Assembly: GCA_020637755.1 (NCBI GenBank) | Contig: JACKJW010000009.1 | Coordinates: 1 to 64,000 of the forward strand | Direction: 5' to 3' | DNA: 64,000 bases | From: Brucellaceae bacterium | GTDB taxonomy: Bacteria; Pseudomonadota; Alphaproteobacteria; Rhizobiales; Rhizobiaceae | Shown here: one piece after another, positions 25,669 to 34,368 of the stretch | How the letters are laid out: every line of letters starts with the position of its first letter | How positions within the stretch are numbered: the stretch's first letter is position 1 | The notes under the pieces: model-generated | The model's database searches: none | Told to the model about the DNA's origin: nothing | The model's input: only the letters and a program-made list of their open reading frames with translations | Made by a program: the position numbers and the translations under genes

Positions 25669-27486
25669 TCAGCCCTCCATCTCCTCGCGCAGCATCTCCA
25701 GTTCCAGCCATTCCTCCTCGGCCCTGTCACGGGCCGCGCGCTTGGCCTCCAGCTCGGCGGCGGCCTTGTTGAAGGCGGCCGCATCACGGGCGAAGAACTG
25801 CGGGTCGGCCAGCTTTTTTTCCAGCTTGTCCATCTCGCCGGTCAGCTTCTCGATCTCCTTGGGCAGGTTCTCCAGCGCGAACTTCTGCTTGAACGACAGC
25901 TTGGCCTTGCCTTGCGGCTTCGGCGCTTCCGCCTTTGCTGCAACCGGCTTTGTCTCGGCCTTCTTCTCTGCCTTGCCGCCGCGCCGCGCGAAGCTGGACG
26001 AACCGCGCTGTGCCAGCATGTCGGCATAGCCACCGGCATACAGCTCCCAGCGGCCGTCGCCTTCCGGGGCGAGCGTCGCGGTTACGGTCCGGTCGAGGAA
26101 ATCACGGTCATGGCTGACCAGGATGACGGTGCCCGGGAAGCCTGCCACCAGTTCCTGCAACAGGTCGAGCGTTTCCATGTCGAGATCATTGGTCGGCTCA
26201 TCGAGCACCAGAAGATTGCAGGGCTGCGCCAGCACCTTGGCGAGCAACAACCGCGCCTTTTCCCCGCCCGACAATTCGCGGATCGGCGTGCGCGCCTGCT
26301 CCGGCTTGAAAAGGAAATCCTTCATGTAGCTCATCACATGGCGCGCCTCGCCATTGATGACGACCTGTTCTCCGCGCCCGCCGGTCAGGAATGAACCCGG
26401 CGTGTCGTCCGGATCAAGTCCGGCGCGCTGCTGGTCCAGCGTCGCGACGTCAAGATTGACGCCGAGCCGGACAGACCCGGCATCAGGCGCCAGCGCTCCC
26501 GTCAGCATCTTGAGCAGCGTCGTCTTGCCCGCGCCGTTCGGCCCGACAAGACCCAGCCGGTCACCGCGCAGGATGCGGATGGAAAAGTCGCGCACGACAG
26601 TCAGCTCACCGAACGCCTTGGAGATGCCCTTGGCCTCGACGACCAGCTTGCCCGAGGCCTCCGCCTCGGAGGCTTCGAGCCGCGCCTTGCCCGCCGGCCC
26701 CTGATGGTCGCGGAACGCCTTGCGCATGTCGGCCAGTTCACCAAGGCGGCGCATGTTGCGCTTGCGGCGGCCCGACACGCCATGAACGACCCAATGTTCC
26801 TCGCGGGCGATCTTGCGCCCCAGCTTGTGCTGCTCGCGCTCCTCCTCTTCCAGCACCTGATCGCGCCAATCCTCGAAATGGCCAAAGCCTTTTTCCAGCC
26901 GCCGTGTGGTGCCGCGGTCCAGCCACACGGTCGCGCGCGTGACCCGTTCAAGGAAGCGGCGGTCGTGGCTGATGAGGATGATCGCCGAAGGCGAGCGCTG
27001 GAGTTCCTCTTCCAGCCATTCGATGGTGGCGAGATCGAGATGGTTGGTCGGTTCGTCAAGCAGCAGGATATCCGGCTCGGGTGCCAGCACACGGGCCAGC
27101 GCAGCGCGGCGCGCCTCGCCGCCCGACAGCGTGGACGGGTGCTCCTGCCCCGTCAGCCCCAGATGCTCCAGGAGGTAGGCAACACGATAGGGATCATCCG
27201 CCGGGCCGAGACCGGAGGTCACATAGGCCTCGACCGTCGTGTGGTCGCCGAAATCGGGCGCCTGCGGCAGGTAGCGGATCGTCGCGGTCGGTTGGCGGAA
27301 AATCTCGCCGTCCTGCGCATCCACCAGCCCGGCGGCAATCTTCAGCAAGGTGGACTTGCCCGAACCGTTGCGCCCGACCAGCGCGATGCGGTCACCCGCG
27401 CCCGCCGAGAGCATGGCCCCGTCGAGCAGCGGCTTGCCGCCAAAGGTCAGCTTGATGCCGTCAAGATGAAGAAGCGGCGGCGCCAT
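25669..27486 (-). CDS. ABC-F family ATPase (Uup-like)
   Basis: A 605-residue soluble protein with two ABC ATPase domains and no membrane part, the ABC-F arrangement. The first domain has GRNGSGKST (about 38-46) and LSGGE; the second has GPNGAGKTT (about 315-323) and LSGGEKARLLLAK. The inter-domain linker (about 225-275) is basic. The C-terminus (about 515-605) is a Lys/Ala/Glu-rich linker then a coiled coil, as in Uup. Family members act on ribosomes or DNA. It lies between the thiamine pyrophosphokinase and nitronate monooxygenase genes in a tight run. Confidence 0.9.
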   Translation of the reverse strand: MAPPLLHLDGIKLTFGGKPLLDGAMLSAGAGDRIALVGRNGSGKSTLLKIAAGLVDAQDGEIFRQPTATIRYLPQAPDFGDHTTVEAYVTSGLGPADDPYRVAYLLEHLGLTGQEHPSTLSGGEARRAALARVLAPEPDILLLDEPTNHLDLATIEWLEEELQRSPSAIILISHDRRFLERVTRATVWLDRGTTRRLEKGFGHFEDWRDQVLEEEEREQHKLGRKIAREEHWVVHGVSGRRKRNMRRLGELADMRKAFRDHQGPAGKARLEASEAEASGKLVVEAKGISKAFGELTVVRDFSIRILRGDRLGLVGPNGAGKTTLLKMLTGALAPDAGSVRLGVNLDVATLDQQRAGLDPDDTPGSFLTGGRGEQVVINGEARHVMSYMKDFLFKPEQARTPIRELSGGEKARLLLAKVLAQPCNLLVLDEPTNDLDMETLDLLQELVAGFPGTVILVSHDRDFLDRTVTATLAPEGDGRWELYAGGYADMLAQRGSSSFARRGGKAEKKAETKPVAAKAEAPKPQGKAKLSFKQKFALENLPKEIEKLTGEMDKLEKKLADPQFFARDAAAFNKAAAELEAKRAARDRAEEEWLELEMLREEMEG

Positions 27487-27489
27487 GGA

Positions 27490-28128
27490 TCAGACTTCCG
27501 GGTCCGGATGGGCAAGCACCAGCGCCCGGCCCGATTTCAGCGTGATGGAGAGCGGTCCCTCCACCACATTCGACATGGTGAGCGATGAGCCGAAGCTGAC
27601 ATCGACCTCGCCAAGCGGCCATTTGGCGCCCGAGATGGTCAGGCCTGTCAGGTCGGTAAAGGGCAGCACCGAAAAGAGCGTGCCGGCCGGCCAGTCATAG
27701 GCATTGGTCTTGTGCAGGACCGCGCGTCCCTCCTGCCGGCCATCGGTTGCCAGCACGTCGAAGCCGGTCTCGGCGACCGAGACGGCGGCAGCCAGATGCA
27801 GGAAGGCGTGATCGGCGCGCGGGCCGCCGAAGGCCCCGGCCAGGATGAAGGATGAGGCGCCCAGCCGGACTGCTTCCGCGATGGCCAGTTCGCCGTCGGT
27901 CATGTCCTTGTCGACGGGGTACGTCTTGCGCGGCACCGCAGCAAACCGGTCGAACAGATCCGGTTCGGCACTGTCGAAATCGCCCAGCCACAGTTCCGGT
28001 GTCAGCCCGAGCGCCGCAGCATGGGCCATGCCGCTGTCAGCGGCAATCACGCGCGTCCCGGCGATCTGGCCCATCAGGCGCGGCGTGGGATTCACGTCCC
28101 CGCCTAGAAGAATGGTGAAGGTGCTCAT
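27490..28128 (-). CDS. thiN: Thiamine pyrophosphokinase
   Basis: A 212-residue thiamine pyrophosphokinase, which makes thiamine diphosphate from imported thiamine and ATP. All family motifs are visible: DSG at 31-33, GDFDS at 49-53, DKDMTD at 73-78 and GGPRADH at 101-107. It heads a three-gene run with the ABC-F and nitronate monooxygenase genes. It stands about 1.2 kb from the thiBPQ importer on the other strand and works directly after it, but has no riboswitch of its own. Confidence 0.92.
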   Translation of the reverse strand: MSTFTILLGGDVNPTPRLMGQIAGTRVIAADSGMAHAAALGLTPELWLGDFDSAEPDLFDRFAAVPRKTYPVDKDMTDGELAIAEAVRLGASSFILAGAFGGPRADHAFLHLAAAVSVAETGFDVLATDGRQEGRAVLHKTNAYDWPAGTLFSVLPFTDLTGLTISGAKWPLGEVDVSFGSSLTMSNVVEGPLSITLKSGRALVLAHPDPEV

Positions 28129-28191
28129 GGCCGGGGATTAGCATGGGCGAGCAGCAATGGGGAGGGCGAAAACATTCATCCGGTCTCGCGC

Positions 28192-28209
28192 TTGACCTGC
28201 CTAGGTCAA
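28192..28209. promoter_or_regulatory. Palindromic operator 1 of the tetR-yciI unit
   Basis: TTGACCT-GCCT-AGGTCAA, an 18-bp inverted repeat in the divergent region between thiN and the TetR gene. A near-identical second copy begins 29 bases later. Confidence 0.7.
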
Positions 28210-28220
28210 TTGTCCTAGAC

Positions 28221-28238
28221 TTGACCTGTCCAGGTCAA
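28221..28238. promoter_or_regulatory. Palindromic operator 2 of the tetR-yciI unit
   Basis: TTGACCTG-TC-CAGGTCAA, an 18-bp inverted repeat. Centre-to-centre distance to operator 1 is 29 bases. The pair lies 45-91 bases before the TetR start and is the expected TetR target. Confidence 0.7.
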
Positions 28239-28282
28239 CTGTCAGAGGGCGTGACTGGTCACAACAGGGAAGCATTGCCGGT

Positions 28283-28894
28283 TTGGAACAGGTTGGAGCA
28301 CGTGAGAGGATCGTCGAGCAGGCAGACCGGCTCTTCTACGAGAAGGGTTTTGACCACACGTCCTTTGCCCACATTGCGACGGCGGCAGGTCTGTCGCGCG
28401 GCAACTTCTACTATCACTTCCGCACCAAGGACGAGATTCTGGACGCCGTGATCGACCTGCGCACGACGCGCACGCTGGCATTGCTCCAGCAATGGGAAGC
28501 CGAGCTTGAAAACCCGCGTGACCGCATCATCCGCTTTCTGGCGATCCTGACTGACAACGGTTCCAAGATCATGAAACACGGATGCCCGGCCGGAACGCTC
28601 TGCCTCGAACTTGCAAAACTCGGCCACCCCTCTGCGCCGGGCGCCACCGCGATCTTGTCCCTGTTCAGCCAGTGGCTGGAACACCAGTTTTCCACGCTTG
28701 GTGCCAGGGAAAGCGCCGGCCCCCTCGCCAACCATGTGCTGATGCGCAGCCAGGGGATTGCGACCCTGGCAGCCGCCTTTCAGGAAACGGCTTTCGTCGA
28801 GGCCGAACTGGCCGATGCCGCGCGATGGATCAACGGACAGATCGACACTTTTCGCAAACAAACCGGGGACAGCGCATGTTCATCGTCCAGTTGA
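28283..28894 (+). CDS. TetR family transcriptional regulator
   Basis: A 203-residue TetR regulator. The N-terminal helix-turn-helix (FDHTSFAHIATAAGLSRGNFYYHF, about 23-46) is typical, and the C-terminal ligand domain has a Cys in KHGCPAGTL, as in several TetR repressors with thiol-reactive ligands. The start appears to be a TTG at 28283; no in-frame ATG is nearby. Two palindromes just upstream are its likely operators. Its last 19 bases overlap the start of the YciI-like gene, which it probably controls together with itself. Confidence 0.85.
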   Translation: MEQVGARERIVEQADRLFYEKGFDHTSFAHIATAAGLSRGNFYYHFRTKDEILDAVIDLRTTRTLALLQQWEAELENPRDRIIRFLAILTDNGSKIMKHGCPAGTLCLELAKLGHPSAPGATAILSLFSQWLEHQFSTLGARESAGPLANHVLMRSQGIATLAAAFQETAFVEAELADAARWINGQIDTFRKQTGDSACSSSS

Positions 28895-29160
28895 AATTCG
28901 GTCACAACAAGATGGCCGCCAGCGAACACATGTCCGGACACAAGGCATGGATCGACAAGGGCTTTGCTGACGGCGTGTTCCTGATGACCGGGAGCATCGT
29001 GCCCGCAGCCGGCGGCATTGTCCTGGCTGATGGATGCAGCATGGACGAATTGCAGGCCCGTGTCGCGGCAGACCCCTTTGTCGTCCATGATGTCGTCATC
29101 CCGGAAATCATCGAGGTGGCTCCTTCCCGTGTTGACGGGAAAATTGCCGCGCACGGATGA
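28876..29160 (+). CDS. YciI-like (YCII-related) protein
   Basis: A 94-residue protein with the dimeric ferredoxin-like YCII fold. Family features are the N-terminal strand MFIVQLKFG, SGHKAWIDKGFADGVFLMTGSI with a conserved His near 24, and DPFVVHDVV with the His/Asp pair. Its biochemical role is unknown in most members; some act in dehalogenation or aromatic degradation. It overlaps the TetR gene by 19 bases, indicating translational coupling. Confidence 0.82.
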   Translation: MFIVQLKFGHNKMAASEHMSGHKAWIDKGFADGVFLMTGSIVPAAGGIVLADGCSMDELQARVAADPFVVHDVVIPEIIEVAPSRVDGKIAAHG

Positions 29161-29231
29161 AGTGCCCACGAGGCCGATGTGCATTTTGCCGCTTGCCGCC
29201 TCCTGCCACCTGCCTTAAATATCGCATCGCT

Positions 29232-29325
29232 CTAACGGGGTGCCCGCCGGTTCGTCCGGCGCGCTGAGAGGCGTTTCGCCAACCCGCTGAACCTGAACCG
29301 GTTAGCACCGGCGGAGGGATTAGAC
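29232..29325 (+). promoter_or_regulatory. TPP riboswitch (THI box)
   Basis: The conserved TPP aptamer pieces are in order: GGGGTGCCC (29237-29245), GCTGAGAGG (29263-29271), ACCCGCTGAACCTGA (from 29282) and the closing GGAGGGATTA. The aptamer ends about 60 bases before thiB. The interval holds a hairpin (29346-29381) that pairs GCGCCT with AGGCGC of the ribosome-binding site, so translational control is likely. Confidence 0.96.
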
Positions 29326-29383
29326 GCCTTGGCCAAAGCCGCACAGCGCCTGTTCCTCAACCTGAAACATGAAGGAGGCGCAG

Positions 29384-30376
29384 ATGCGCAAAGTGTTGCT
29401 GTCCACCCTGTCCGTTCTCGCACTCGCCGCCGGCGCGTCTGCAGCCGACCTGACCATTTACACCTATGAGGGCTTCACCGCCGAATGGGGTCCCGGCCCC
29501 GCGGTCGAGAAGGCCTTCGAGCAAAAATGCGGCTGCGACATCGAGTTCGTCGGCCTGACCGACGGCGTGGAATTGCTCAATCGCCTGAAACTGGAGGGGG
29601 CAGGTACCAAGGCCGATGTGGTGCTCGGCCTCGATACCAACCTGACGGCGGAAGCTAGGGCTACCGGCCTGTTCGCTCCCCATGGTGTGGACGCTTCCGC
29701 CGTCACCGTGCCCGGTGGCTGGACCGACGGCACCTTCCTGCCCTACGACTACGGCCACTTCGCCATCGTCTATGACACCGAAACCGTGAAGAACCCGCCG
29801 AAAAGCCTGAAGGAGCTGGTCGAGGGCGGGCCGGAGCCAAAGATTGTCATCGAGGACCCGCGCACGGCCACGCCCGGTCTCGGCCTCGTGCTCTGGGTCA
29901 GAAAAGTCTACGGCGACAAGGCGCCGGAAGCCTGGGCCAAGCTGAAGGATCGCGTGCTGACCGTCACGCCGGGCTGGTCGGAAGCCTATGGCCTCTTCAC
30001 CAAGGGCGAGGCACCGATGGTGCTCTCCTACATCACCTCACCCGCCTATCACATGGTCGCCGAAGGCACCGAGCGGTATCAGGCCGCTGCCTTCGAGGAA
30101 GGCCATTACATGCAGATCGAGGTTGCGGGACAGACGGTGAAGGGCAAGGACAACCCGCACGCCGCCGAATTCCTCGCCTTCATGCTGACCCCGGCCTTTC
30201 AGGACATCATCCCGGAAACCAACTGGATGCTGCCCGCCGCCAGGACGGAAAAGCCTCTTAACGACGCCTTCGGCAAGCTGGTGAAGCCCGCCGAAAGCCT
30301 GATCTACAGCCCGGACGAGGTGGCCGCAAACCGCAAGGCCTGGGTCGACGAGTGGCTCGCCGCCATGAGCCGCTGA
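29384..30376 (+). CDS. thiB: Thiamine ABC transporter, substrate-binding protein
   Basis: A 330-residue periplasmic thiamine (and thiamine phosphate) binding protein. The signal peptide is MRKVLLSTLSVLALAAGASA (cleavage near 20) and the mature start is ADLTIYTYEGF. Family motifs include LNRLKLEGAGTKADVVLGLD and YDYGHFAIVYD. Two cysteines in KCGCD follow the mature start. AAGGAGG at 29373-29379 decides for the ATG at 29384 over one at 29369. It is the first gene of thiBPQ under a TPP riboswitch. Confidence 0.95.
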   Translation: MRKVLLSTLSVLALAAGASAADLTIYTYEGFTAEWGPGPAVEKAFEQKCGCDIEFVGLTDGVELLNRLKLEGAGTKADVVLGLDTNLTAEARATGLFAPHGVDASAVTVPGGWTDGTFLPYDYGHFAIVYDTETVKNPPKSLKELVEGGPEPKIVIEDPRTATPGLGLVLWVRKVYGDKAPEAWAKLKDRVLTVTPGWSEAYGLFTKGEAPMVLSYITSPAYHMVAEGTERYQAAAFEEGHYMQIEVAGQTVKGKDNPHAAEFLAFMLTPAFQDIIPETNWMLPAARTEKPLNDAFGKLVKPAESLIYSPDEVAANRKAWVDEWLAAMSR

Positions 30377-30377
30377 C

Positions 30378-32000
30378 ATGAGCGCACCGCCCGCCATCGG
30401 CATGCGGGAAAAGGCGGGCGGCATCGGCGCCCTTGCCTTCCTCGCACTGCTGGCGGGCGGTGCCCTTGTCGCGCTGCTGGCTGAGGCGGCGCGTTCCGGC
30501 GGCGTCACCGCCCTTGCCTTTGACGGTTGGGTCTGGCGCGCAGCACGCTTCACCCTGTGGCAAGCCGTGCTCTCGACCGTGTTGTCCGTCCTGCCCGCCA
30601 TCGCGGTCGCCCGCGCGCTCTTCGCCATGGCCGGCACCCCGGCGCGGCGCCTGATCCTGCAACTCTTTGCCGTGCCCTGGGCCCTGCCCGCCATCGTCGC
30701 AGCACTCGGCGTGCTGACCCTTTATGGCCGTGCGGGATGGCTCGCCCCATTGCTTGGGTCCCTTGCCGGAAGCCCATGGGGCGGCATTTTCGGCCTGCCG
30801 GGAATTCTCGTCGCCCATGTCTTCTTCAACATGCCTCTGGCCGTGCGCCTGCTGCTCGAAGCGCTCGATGCCGTGCCCGGCGACCGCTGGCGTCTCGCCG
30901 CCCAGCTGGGCATGGGGCCGGCAGCAACCTTCCGGCTGATCGAATGGCCGGCCATGCGCGCCGCGCTTCCCGGCACGGCAGGCCTCGTCTTCATGCTCTG
31001 CGTCACATCCTTCACCGTGGTTCTGACGCTGGGCGGCGGTCCGGCAGCGAGCACGCTGGAAGTGGCGATCTACCAGGCGCTGCGCTTTGATTTTGACCCC
31101 GCCCTTGCCGTGACCCTGACAATGGTCCAGCTGGGCCTGACACTTGCCATCGTCCTTCTCATGAACCATTTCGGCGGGGCGGCATCGGGTGAAACGAACC
31201 TGACGCTCTCGCCCGGCGCGCGCTTTCTGACGCGCACCACGGGCGACCGGATCGCCGGTCTCGTCACCCTGTCCCTCGCCGCCGCCTTCGTGCTGGCCCC
31301 GCTCGCAGCCATTCTCGTTTCAGGCCTGAAATCCGACCTTTCAAGGCTGGCTGGCGAGGGGCAGGTGCAGCGCGCCACACTTGCCAGTCTGGCTCTGGCT
31401 GCGCTGGCCGCAGCGCTCGCCACGGCCCTGTCCTTCGCACTGATCCGGCTGCGCCAGCTGCTGGAAGCCGGACGCCGCGCCGCTGCGCCCGGCTGGCTGG
31501 AATGGTGGGCCGGGCACGGCGCATCGCTGATCCTCGTCGTCCCGCCGGTCGTGATCGGCGCGGGCTGGTTCATCGCGCTGCGCCATGCAGGTGATGTCTT
31601 TGCCTTCGCGCCTGTCATGGTCGTGACCGTCAACGCGGCCATGGCCATGCCCTTCGCCATCCGCCTTCTGCGCCCCGCCCATGACATGGCGGCGCTTCGC
31701 CATGACCGGCTCGCCGCCAATCTCGGCATGTCGGGCATCGCCCGGTTCCGGCTGGTCGACTGGCCCGCGCTGCGTGCGCCCATGCTGGCAGCCTTTGCCT
31801 TCTCCATGGCCTTGTCGCTGGGCGACCTCGGCGTGATCGCGCTGTTCGGGTCGGACCGGGTGCAGACCCTGCCCTGGCTGCTGCTGTCGCGCATGGGGAG
31901 TTACCGTACGGCAGATGCAGCGGGCCTTGCCCTCTGGCTTGCAATCCTGACGCTGGCCCTGATGATGGTGGTTTCCCGCCTCTCCCGGAGAACGCCATGA
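30378..32000 (+). CDS. thiP: Thiamine ABC transporter, permease
   Basis: A 540-residue inner-membrane permease of fused type, with about twelve helices in two halves. Each half carries an EAA-type loop for the ATPase: around DRWRLAAQLGMGPAATFRLIEWP (about 170-192) and DRLAANLGMSGIARFRLVDWP (about 440-460). It moves thiamine delivered by ThiB into the cytoplasm. Its start lies one base after the thiB stop. Confidence 0.93.
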   Translation: MSAPPAIGMREKAGGIGALAFLALLAGGALVALLAEAARSGGVTALAFDGWVWRAARFTLWQAVLSTVLSVLPAIAVARALFAMAGTPARRLILQLFAVPWALPAIVAALGVLTLYGRAGWLAPLLGSLAGSPWGGIFGLPGILVAHVFFNMPLAVRLLLEALDAVPGDRWRLAAQLGMGPAATFRLIEWPAMRAALPGTAGLVFMLCVTSFTVVLTLGGGPAASTLEVAIYQALRFDFDPALAVTLTMVQLGLTLAIVLLMNHFGGAASGETNLTLSPGARFLTRTTGDRIAGLVTLSLAAAFVLAPLAAILVSGLKSDLSRLAGEGQVQRATLASLALAALAAALATALSFALIRLRQLLEAGRRAAAPGWLEWWAGHGASLILVVPPVVIGAGWFIALRHAGDVFAFAPVMVVTVNAAMAMPFAIRLLRPAHDMAALRHDRLAANLGMSGIARFRLVDWPALRAPMLAAFAFSMALSLGDLGVIALFGSDRVQTLPWLLLSRMGSYRTADAAGLALWLAILTLALMMVVSRLSRRTP

Positions 32001-32725
32001 CCGGCCTGCCCGTGACCCTTGATGCGGCCCGGCTCACCCTTGACGGGTTCGAGGCCTTTTTTGATTTTTCTGTCAGTGCAGGAACGTTCTGCGCCGTGTC
32101 AGGACCGAGCGGATCAGGCAAATCCACCCTGCTGAACCTCATCGCCGGTTTTGCCCTGCCGGATAGCGGCAAGGTTCTGATCGGCGAACAGGATGTGACG
32201 GGCGACCGTCCCGGTGAGCGCCCCGTCTCCATGGTGTTCCAGGAGAACAACCTTTTCGGTCACCTCGATATCGAAGCCAACGTGGGCCTCGGCCGGTCGC
32301 CCTCCTTGCGCCTGACGGCCCGCGACCGCGCGGACATCGCCACGGCACTGGAGCGCGTGGGCCTTGCCGGGAAGGGCAGCCGCAAGCCCGCAGAACTTTC
32401 CGGCGGCGAGCGGCAGCGCGCCGCACTTGCCCGCGTTCTGCTGCGCAACCGGCCCGTGTTGCTGCTGGATGAACCCTTCGCTTCGCTGGGACCGGCCTTG
32501 CGCGAAGAGATGATCGGGCTGCTGAAGGAACTTCACTCGACTGCGGCCATGACCGTTCTGATGGTCACCCACCACCCGGGCGATGCCGTGGCGATGGGCG
32601 CCGAGGTGCTGTTTCTTGAAAACGGCCGCCTGGCGGCGCGCGGCCCCGCTTCCGCCCTGTTCGGCGACGCCATGCCGGATGCCGTGCGCCGCTATGCCGG
32701 AGCGCAATCGTCAAAATCTGTGTGA
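31997..32725 (+). CDS. thiQ: Thiamine ABC transporter, ATP-binding protein
   Basis: A 242-residue ABC ATPase that powers thiamine import with ThiP. Walker A is GPSGSGKST (about 35-43), the Q-loop is in VFQENNLF, the signature is LSGGE (about 133-137), Walker B is LLLDEP, and the switch His is in THHPGD. It overlaps the thiP end by four bases (ATGA). A hairpin follows at once. Confidence 0.94.
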   Translation: MTGLPVTLDAARLTLDGFEAFFDFSVSAGTFCAVSGPSGSGKSTLLNLIAGFALPDSGKVLIGEQDVTGDRPGERPVSMVFQENNLFGHLDIEANVGLGRSPSLRLTARDRADIATALERVGLAGKGSRKPAELSGGERQRAALARVLLRNRPVLLLDEPFASLGPALREEMIGLLKELHSTAAMTVLMVTHHPGDAVAMGAEVLFLENGRLAARGPASALFGDAMPDAVRRYAGAQSSKSV

Positions 32726-32745
32726 CCGCGCCCGCTTGCGGTCAC
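32722..32745 (+). other. Hairpin at the 3' end of thiBPQ
   Basis: GTGACCGC (32722-32729) pairs perfectly with GCGGTCAC (32738-32745) over an 8-base loop. It overlaps the thiQ stop and is followed by AATTT rather than a T-run, so it may be a weak terminator or a 3'-end stabiliser. Confidence 0.5.
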
Positions 32746-32841
32746 AATTTGCATCAATCTGTGACCGGGCAGCGCTTGCATGGCAATTGCGCCTGTGTCT
32801 ACGTGAAGGCCAGCGGCAAGGCCGCAACTGATTTGCCGAAG

Positions 32842-34356
32842 GTGGGGCAACTGGAACCGGTCATCCGACAGCATCAAGGCCGGCCGTCAGGCCACCGGCT
32901 CTCCCGCCGGCTGGTGGCACTTGCCCTGCCGCTGGTCCTGGCGGCCTGCCAGATCCCCGGCTCGGCCATGGACGATCCGTCCCTCAAGCCCTCCGAGAAG
33001 CCGGTCACCGTCGATACGGTGAAGGCGAATGAGACGATGCAGCGCATCGGCGAAGAGCAAAACCCGAAAATCCTGAAGACCTATGGCGGCGCCTATTCCG
33101 ACCAGAAGCTGGAGCGCATGGTCGCCGGCGTGGTTGGCCGCCTGTCGGAGGTCAGCGGAAAATCCGGCACGGTCTACCGCATCGTGATCCTCGACTCCCC
33201 CTCCATCAACGCCTTTGCGCTGCCCGGCGGCTATCTCTACGTGACACGCGGACTGCTGGCACTTGCCAATGACAGCGCGGAACTGGCGACCGTGCTGTCC
33301 CACGAAGTCGCTCACGTGACCGCCAATCACGGGCTGCAGCGCCAGCGCCTCGAACAGGACGAGGTGATGTCGCAGAAGGTGGCCGACGAAATCCTCGCCA
33401 ACGATCCCGATGCGCGCGCCGCGCTGATCCGCGGAAGGCTGCGGCTGGCGCAATTTTCGCGCAACCAGGAACTCGAAGCCGACGTGATCTCCATCGGTCA
33501 GGCGGCCGAAGCCGGTTACGATCCCTTCGCCGCCGCCCGCTTCCTGCGCTCCATGGAAAGCTACACCCAATTCCGCTCGGTCAGTGGCGCCAATGATCCG
33601 GCCATGGACTTCCTGGCCTCCCATCCGGCCGGCGAGCGCCGCATCGAGCTGGCCCAGCGCCATGCCCGCAACCTCGCCAAGCCCGGCGAGGGCCTGACGG
33701 ATCGCGACCGCTATCTCGATGGCATCGACGGCATGATCTATGGCGACAAGCCGCAGGAAGGCTTCGTGCGCGGCCGCGAGTTCCTTCACCCGCTGCTCGG
33801 CATCGGCTTCACCGTTCCGCAGGGTTTCGTCATCGACAATTCCAAGGCCGCAGTCACCGCCGCCGGGCCAGGCGACGTCGCCATCCGCTTCGATGCCGTT
33901 GCGCTCGACCCGAAAACGCCGCTGGAAACCTATGTGGCGAGCGGCTGGGTCAGCGGGCTCGATCAGGCATCCATTGCCGCCACACCCGTCAACGGCCTGC
34001 CCGCTGCGACCGCGCGCGCCTCGGCCGATGGCTGGCAGTTCGATATCACCGTCATCCGCCTTGGCGGGCAGGTTTACCGGCTGCTGACGGCTGCCCCGCT
34101 CTCCAGCAAGGCCCTGCAATCCACCGCCCAGTCCGTCCGCTCCAGTTTCCGCGTGTTGAGCGCTGACGAAAAGGCCTCGCTGAAACCGCTGCGCGTGCGC
34201 GTCGTGACTGCCAAGCCAGGCGACACGGTCGCCTCGCTGTCAGCGCTGATGGCCGGTACGGAACGCAAGCTGGACCTGTTCCGCGTGCTGAATGCCATGT
34301 CGCCCGGCGCCACCGTCTCGGCCGGCGAGCGCGTCAAGATCATCACCGACCGCTGA
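32842..34356 (+). CDS. M48 family metallopeptidase lipoprotein with C-terminal LysM-like module
   Basis: About 504 residues. A lipoprotein signal ends in LVLAAC, with lipidated Cys36 counting from the GTG at 32842. The M48 zinc site is HEVAH (154-158), with third ligand Glu211 in NQELEAD. These proteases, like BepA, control quality of outer-membrane proteins in the periplasm. The last about 50 residues (VVTAKPGDTVASLSALM ... GERVKII) look LysM-like, suggesting peptidoglycan contact. The start is uncertain: in-frame GTG codons occur at 32722, 32761 and 32842, and 32842 gives the most lipoprotein-like signal. It is followed by the converging sigma factor gene. Confidence 0.85.
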   Translation: MGQLEPVIRQHQGRPSGHRLSRRLVALALPLVLAACQIPGSAMDDPSLKPSEKPVTVDTVKANETMQRIGEEQNPKILKTYGGAYSDQKLERMVAGVVGRLSEVSGKSGTVYRIVILDSPSINAFALPGGYLYVTRGLLALANDSAELATVLSHEVAHVTANHGLQRQRLEQDEVMSQKVADEILANDPDARAALIRGRLRLAQFSRNQELEADVISIGQAAEAGYDPFAAARFLRSMESYTQFRSVSGANDPAMDFLASHPAGERRIELAQRHARNLAKPGEGLTDRDRYLDGIDGMIYGDKPQEGFVRGREFLHPLLGIGFTVPQGFVIDNSKAAVTAAGPGDVAIRFDAVALDPKTPLETYVASGWVSGLDQASIAATPVNGLPAATARASADGWQFDITVIRLGGQVYRLLTAAPLSSKALQSTAQSVRSSFRVLSADEKASLKPLRVRVVTAKPGDTVASLSALMAGTERKLDLFRVLNAMSPGATVSAGERVKIITDR

Positions 34357-34368
34357 TCCGCTGGGCGG

